Shown: piece by piece, positions 59,967 through 64,000 of the stretch
How positions within the stretch are numbered: position 1 is the first letter of the stretch
Layout of the letters: each line of letters starts with the position of its first letter
Assembly (NCBI RefSeq): GCF_000143535.2
Contig: NC_037312.1
Coordinates: 2,046,001 to 2,110,000 of the forward strand
From: Botrytis cinerea B05.10
Lineage: Eukaryota; Ascomycota; Leotiomycetes; Helotiales; Sclerotiniaceae
DNA length: 64,000 nucleotides
Direction of reading: 5' to 3'
Made by a program: the position numbers and the translations under genes
The notes under the pieces: generated by a model
Told to the model about the DNA's origin: nothing
Seen by the model: the letters and a program-made list of their open reading frames with translations, nothing else
The model's database searches: none

Positions 59967-62708
59967 ATGTCGTCATTCAATCGTTCATATGGTCAATCGC
60001 CACCCTCCCCGGTGTCCAATGGCGCTTTTGAGTCCATCCAAGGAACTCCCAACACTGCAATCACTGCAATCTCTCCAGAAGATGCCAGAGTCCCAAAGCA
60101 ATCAACAGCAGACTCTCGTGCATCTTCTGTTACTACAACTGCTAATCAACATGATCCTTTTGTAACAACTGGGACCACCACAGGCAGGGCTTCGGCTCAA
60201 CTTTCTGCGACCGCTTCTGCGTTCCAGCCCTTGCACCTCTATGGACCTGCAGTTGGTGCGCCAATTACGGGAAACCTTATCGCCAACGGATCTGGACCCA
60301 CTACTCTTATTCCAGGTACAATTCAGTATTTGGATAACGTGGTTGCTTCACAATCACCAGTTCGTGAGTCTGAGGTTACCAGCTATGGTGTAAGTTCTGA
60401 TTTCTCCTTGTTCCCACCCTGACATTAGTTGCTAACAGTTCATAGAAATTCAGCACGGATACTGGTGCCACTCGTTGCATCAGAGTTACGGATATCTACC
60501 AGAAGGTGGATGTCAATAGCTGTGTTCAATACTCTTTTGAGGTTCGTTTTTACCTTACCATTCACTTGTTTATCATGTCTTTCTCTAATGAACTGTTATA
60601 TAGAAATTGAACAAGGCCGGAGTCATCATCACTGGCGGAAAGAGAATCGAAGTAACAAAAAACAATGTTGTGTACATTAGGATGTCCAACATTTATGAGG
60701 CAGCCAAGGTTTATACTGCAATCAAGGTCGATCATGTCGATTGCGCCGTTGAATACATCAAGGTTCGTCGAAACCTTCACTTCCCATTCAACAAAAACTA
60801 ATGTTCCAACAGGCCAATGACTTTGGTGGTGTTCGTGAGATCCTTCACTCATGCAAACAGGAGCTAACATTTTCCTAGGCTATTAGTCCTCAATCAAGAA
60901 CCGTGTACTCTGCCCACGAGGGTCAAGTGATGCTAACAGCAACATACCCGCCACACACCAACATTGATAAGAAGGTCTTTGAAGAGAGTCTCCGTGACTT
61001 GTTGTCTGTTGAAGGAGAACTATATGCATGGCAAAAATTTCTTGCAACAGAAGCAGGCACTTTCCGACTATGTGCAGAGTTTGTTGATTCCGCAATGGTG
61101 GCTCGCGCGATTGAACGCTGCAACAACAAGCTCATTGGTGTATGTATAATCTCTCGCTATACACCTGATTGAATATCACTGACTTTTGCACAGAATATTC
61201 TTGTCAAGTGTGAGATGCACACACCCGATGTTGCAAAGAATCGTGGTACCTCGCGTAACAATCTGGCACAGGCTATAACTCCCACACGTCGTTCGGCTCC
61301 TCAAACTGACATTAGTGATGTGCTTGGACACATGTCCCTTCAGGCCCCCCAAACTCCTGGATTTCCTAACAATGCTGCAATGTTCAACTCTGGTAGCCCA
61401 AATCCTCAAGGTATTCAATACATGACCACAAATCACTATGGAATGGTACCATCCGCCACAGTTCCATACGTCGTAGGTGGTATGGGCGGCATGTACACCG
61501 GTCAGCCTCTAGCTTTTCAGACAGGTTTCCCTGCTGCACTTGCAACAAATCGACCCTCGCAGGTTATGGAACCTTATGAATCTTTTGCTGCACAGGCATA
61601 CTCGCCACACATGTACGCTAGTCACTTTGCTCAACAAGGTGTCCAGCGCTACCCATCCAGTCCGCAGGCTTATAGTAACAACTTTGGTTACATGAGCCCT
61701 CAGACCCCCAACTCTCGCGACGTGACCCGCAGTGGTAATCGTCGCCAGCTTCCCGTCGCTCGCACGCCCCAGGGACAACTTCGAGGACGCGGTACATCTA
61801 ATCCTGCTGCTAGTCATCACAATCATGTTGATATCAACAAAATCAATGCTGGCCTTGATGTCAGAACCACTGTAAGTGTACAATCGTTCCCCCAAGCCTG
61901 CTCATTTCTTATTTTCTTCTTAGGTGATGTTGAGAAACATCCCAAACAAGGTCGATCAAGCCATGTTAAAGAGCATCGTCGATGAGTCTAGCTTTGGAAG
62001 ATATGATTTCATGTATCTTCGAATTGACTTCTCGAACGACTGCAACGTCGGCTACGCCTTTATCAATTTTGTTGATCCTATGGACATTATCGAGTTCGTC
62101 CTCGCTCGCTCAAACCAAAAGTGGCATCGATTCAAGAGTGATAAAGTTGCAGAAGTCTCCTATGCAACCATCCAAGGCAGAGACTGCTTGATTCAAAAGT
62201 TTCGCAACTCTTCTGTCATGCTCGAGCCTCCTCACTACAGACCAAAGGTAGTTCGATCAATAATTGATATTGCACTACACACAACTGACAAATTGATGTA
62301 GCTCTTCTTAACTCACTCTGATGGAGCTAATGTTGCCGGTTTGGAAGATGAATTTCCTCCATCTGACAATGCTTCCAAGCTCAAGCGAAGCTGTGAGAAT
62401 GCGGAACACGTTGGTGAGTTATCATCCAACAGTTTTTCATATTGGCACCTTTGCTAAGACTTTGAAGGGCTCTTTGCGCCTAGTGCTGGCCAACATCTAC
62501 GTGATGAGCAACGTCGCCGCCGCTCTCAGTACGACCGAGGTACAAGTCTTGCAGAACGTGAGGAGTATGGCTTTGATGATGACGAGGATGATCTTCACCG
62601 CAGCCCTTGTGCCCAAGGCTTCTCACCACACTGTAAGATGGAATTCCTTTACTTTCCTACTCAAAGTAGCGTACCCAGTATTTTCGTTACTAACATTCCC
62701 TAGATTGA
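59967..62708 (+). CDS. Mei2-like RNA-binding protein
   Basis: RNA-binding regulator of the Mei2 family; fission yeast Mei2 triggers meiosis. Start MSSFNRSYGQSPPSPVSNG at 59967; an in-frame upstream ATG at 59838 is less likely. About nine exons. Residues 1-140 are Ser/Thr/Pro-rich. Two degenerate RRM-like segments follow (RCIRVTDIYQKVDVNSCV with VYIRMSNIYEAAKVYTAI; QVMLTATYPPHTN with FVDSAMVARAIERCNNKLIG). Then comes a Gln/Tyr/Pro-rich region. The hallmark C-terminal RRM_2 domain follows: TTVMLRNIPNKVDQAML, GRYDFMYLRIDFSNDCNVGY, AFINFVDPMDIIEFVLARSN, KWHRFKSDKVAEVSYATIQG, LIQKFRNSSVMLEPPHYRPK. The tail is rich in Arg and Asp/Glu, and the last intron sits one codon before the stop (FSPHY). The domain order and the NIPNK motif are diagnostic. 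The target RNAs are unknown. Confidence 0.93.
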
Positions 62709-64000
62709 GTAGCTGGACTTTGACCATCCCTTCAAAAGTCATCCATACGATCTGATGTCAATTTCATGCTGCCAACTTTGGTTCCTGCCTGCCAGCTATA
62801 CTATTGTCAGATACCATCTTTTTCTGGTCTGTTGATTTGCACCAATTTTAACTTACTTGGGGAAGTTTGGGTCAGTTACACGACAAACCTCATATGGTTT
62901 ACATTTTGAAGCAGATTGGACGGACCATCTAGTTGACTGTTTCTATTTCTCTTCTTTACACGGAAAAGTTTATCATATTGCTACATATGAACTTCTTTCT
63001 TGCGACACCAGAACTCTTTGCTTAAATAAACTACTTTGGCGATTACATTTGTGGTGGCTTCATGGCCCCGGTTTTGAGCCTAGGTACAACTAGCTTTTGA
63101 CAATAAAATGGAAGAAATTTTTGCTATCTGTCGATTCGGTTCCCTCGTATGATTTTAAATGTGCCTTTTTATGATTTTTGAATAGAAACACCAAAACCGT
63201 ATATTGAACTAATTTCACATAATCGTTGCTGTCGTCGCAGCCGCATTCTACTTCAAGCTAACCAGTCTTCCTGCCGCATTTAGCTACTGTGGTCTATTTA
63301 GCAAGCCAGATTCGATAGTCAGTTTCTCCCCCACAAGGATACAACGTTGTAAATAGAAATGATTAAGGTAGTAAGGGTGGGGGTGGTAGTGGCGACTAAA
63401 AGATAGAAGTTAGTAATAAAAGAATGCATAGGTGAATGTATAAATTTGTGATGGGTGGCTTGTTGGAATAAGAACGGGTAACGTTATAGTGATGTATGGG
63501 TGTCTGGCGAAGACAATTAATGAAGCATTGAAGATTGAAGGATGATAACTAGATACATATCTGAAGAACTTGAGACATTGGCTAGATTTTTGGGGCGGGT
63601 AAGGCCTTAAACTTGAATGGGAACCCTTGTTGAAACAAATGGATTTGATGTTATATGCGAGAGCTGTTGGTGAAGGCTTCCTCTTTTTTTAGAGACAAAG
63701 AGAGAGAGTTTAATCGCTAACCTGTGGAGGTCAAGACAACCAATTAAGGAATTCACTGGCGATCAAGAAGAAATGTTCACTATATAACAAAATTGTGATA
63801 TATCAATATTCTACAAGGCGTGCAGGAACCTGAATTGACCCAGGGTCCCCATGAATATCTGTTCATTCAGAATGGATCCCCGGTTTGTAGATAGCTACCC
63901 ATATTTGCTGGGCCGCTTCGCATTCTCTCAACGCCAAATCCCAAATGAGGAGTATTGGGCTGGTGCCTGACACTTGACAACTTTCACTTTTTGCGAGCGA
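62709..64000. other. Right-hand intergenic region
   Basis: 1.3 kb downstream of the Mei2-like gene to the window edge. No coding sequence recognised on either strand; GGGTGGGGGTGGTAGTGG-type sequence near 63376-63394. Confidence 0.45.

Overview
The window is a gene-dense stretch of nuclear DNA from a filamentous ascomycete. Genes carry several short introns (mostly 45-70 bases, GT...AG), the DNA is moderately AT-rich, and proteins read like Leotiomycetes. A relative of Botrytis or Sclerotinia is my best guess, from protein style only and without any search. I support 22 protein genes, one gene relic and one strong candidate structured RNA. All gene models were spliced by eye from the sequence. 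For most I checked that exon lengths add up to an open frame.

Left part (1-23.9 kb): the 5' end of a class V myosin gene, running off the left edge; a decayed FAD-linked oxidoreductase; NAP1 (histone chaperone) divergent from a P5B ATPase (YPK9); a CFA-synthase-like methyltransferase; a tiny three-exon complex I subunit (NDUFB2 type) divergent from the CDK9-type kinase BUR1; a ZUP1-like C78 ubiquitin peptidase divergent from a mitochondrial alpha/beta hydrolase (IMO32/ABHD11); a Rab18-type GTPase; and ribosomal protein eS1.

Middle part (25-43.9 kb): phosphoglycerate dehydrogenase (serine synthesis) with a perfect Gcn4/CpcA site; a small Ser-rich hypothetical gene; URC1 (uracil catabolism) with uracil phosphoribosyltransferase only one gene away and ELF1 between them; cohesin-release factor WAPL; the GTPase Rheb; and cytosolic seryl-tRNA synthetase, also with a perfect Gcn4/CpcA site.

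Right part (43.9-64 kb): a 1.7 kb gap holding a four-helix RNA candidate (44984-45137); mitochondrial tryptophanyl-tRNA synthetase and mitochondrial ribosomal protein uS10m side by side; a 3 kb gene-poor stretch; the rRNA-processing factor FCF2; the CCAAT-binding subunit HAP5/HapE, whose own upstream region is rich in CCAAT boxes; exocyst SEC15; and a Mei2-like RNA-binding protein with a long leader.

Most genes are housekeeping and not functionally clustered. The links worth noting are URC1 with FUR1 (pyrimidine breakdown and salvage), SER33 with SES1 (serine supply and charging, same regulatory motif), and MSW1 with RSM10 (mitochondrial translation). The most unusual item is the structured RNA candidate.
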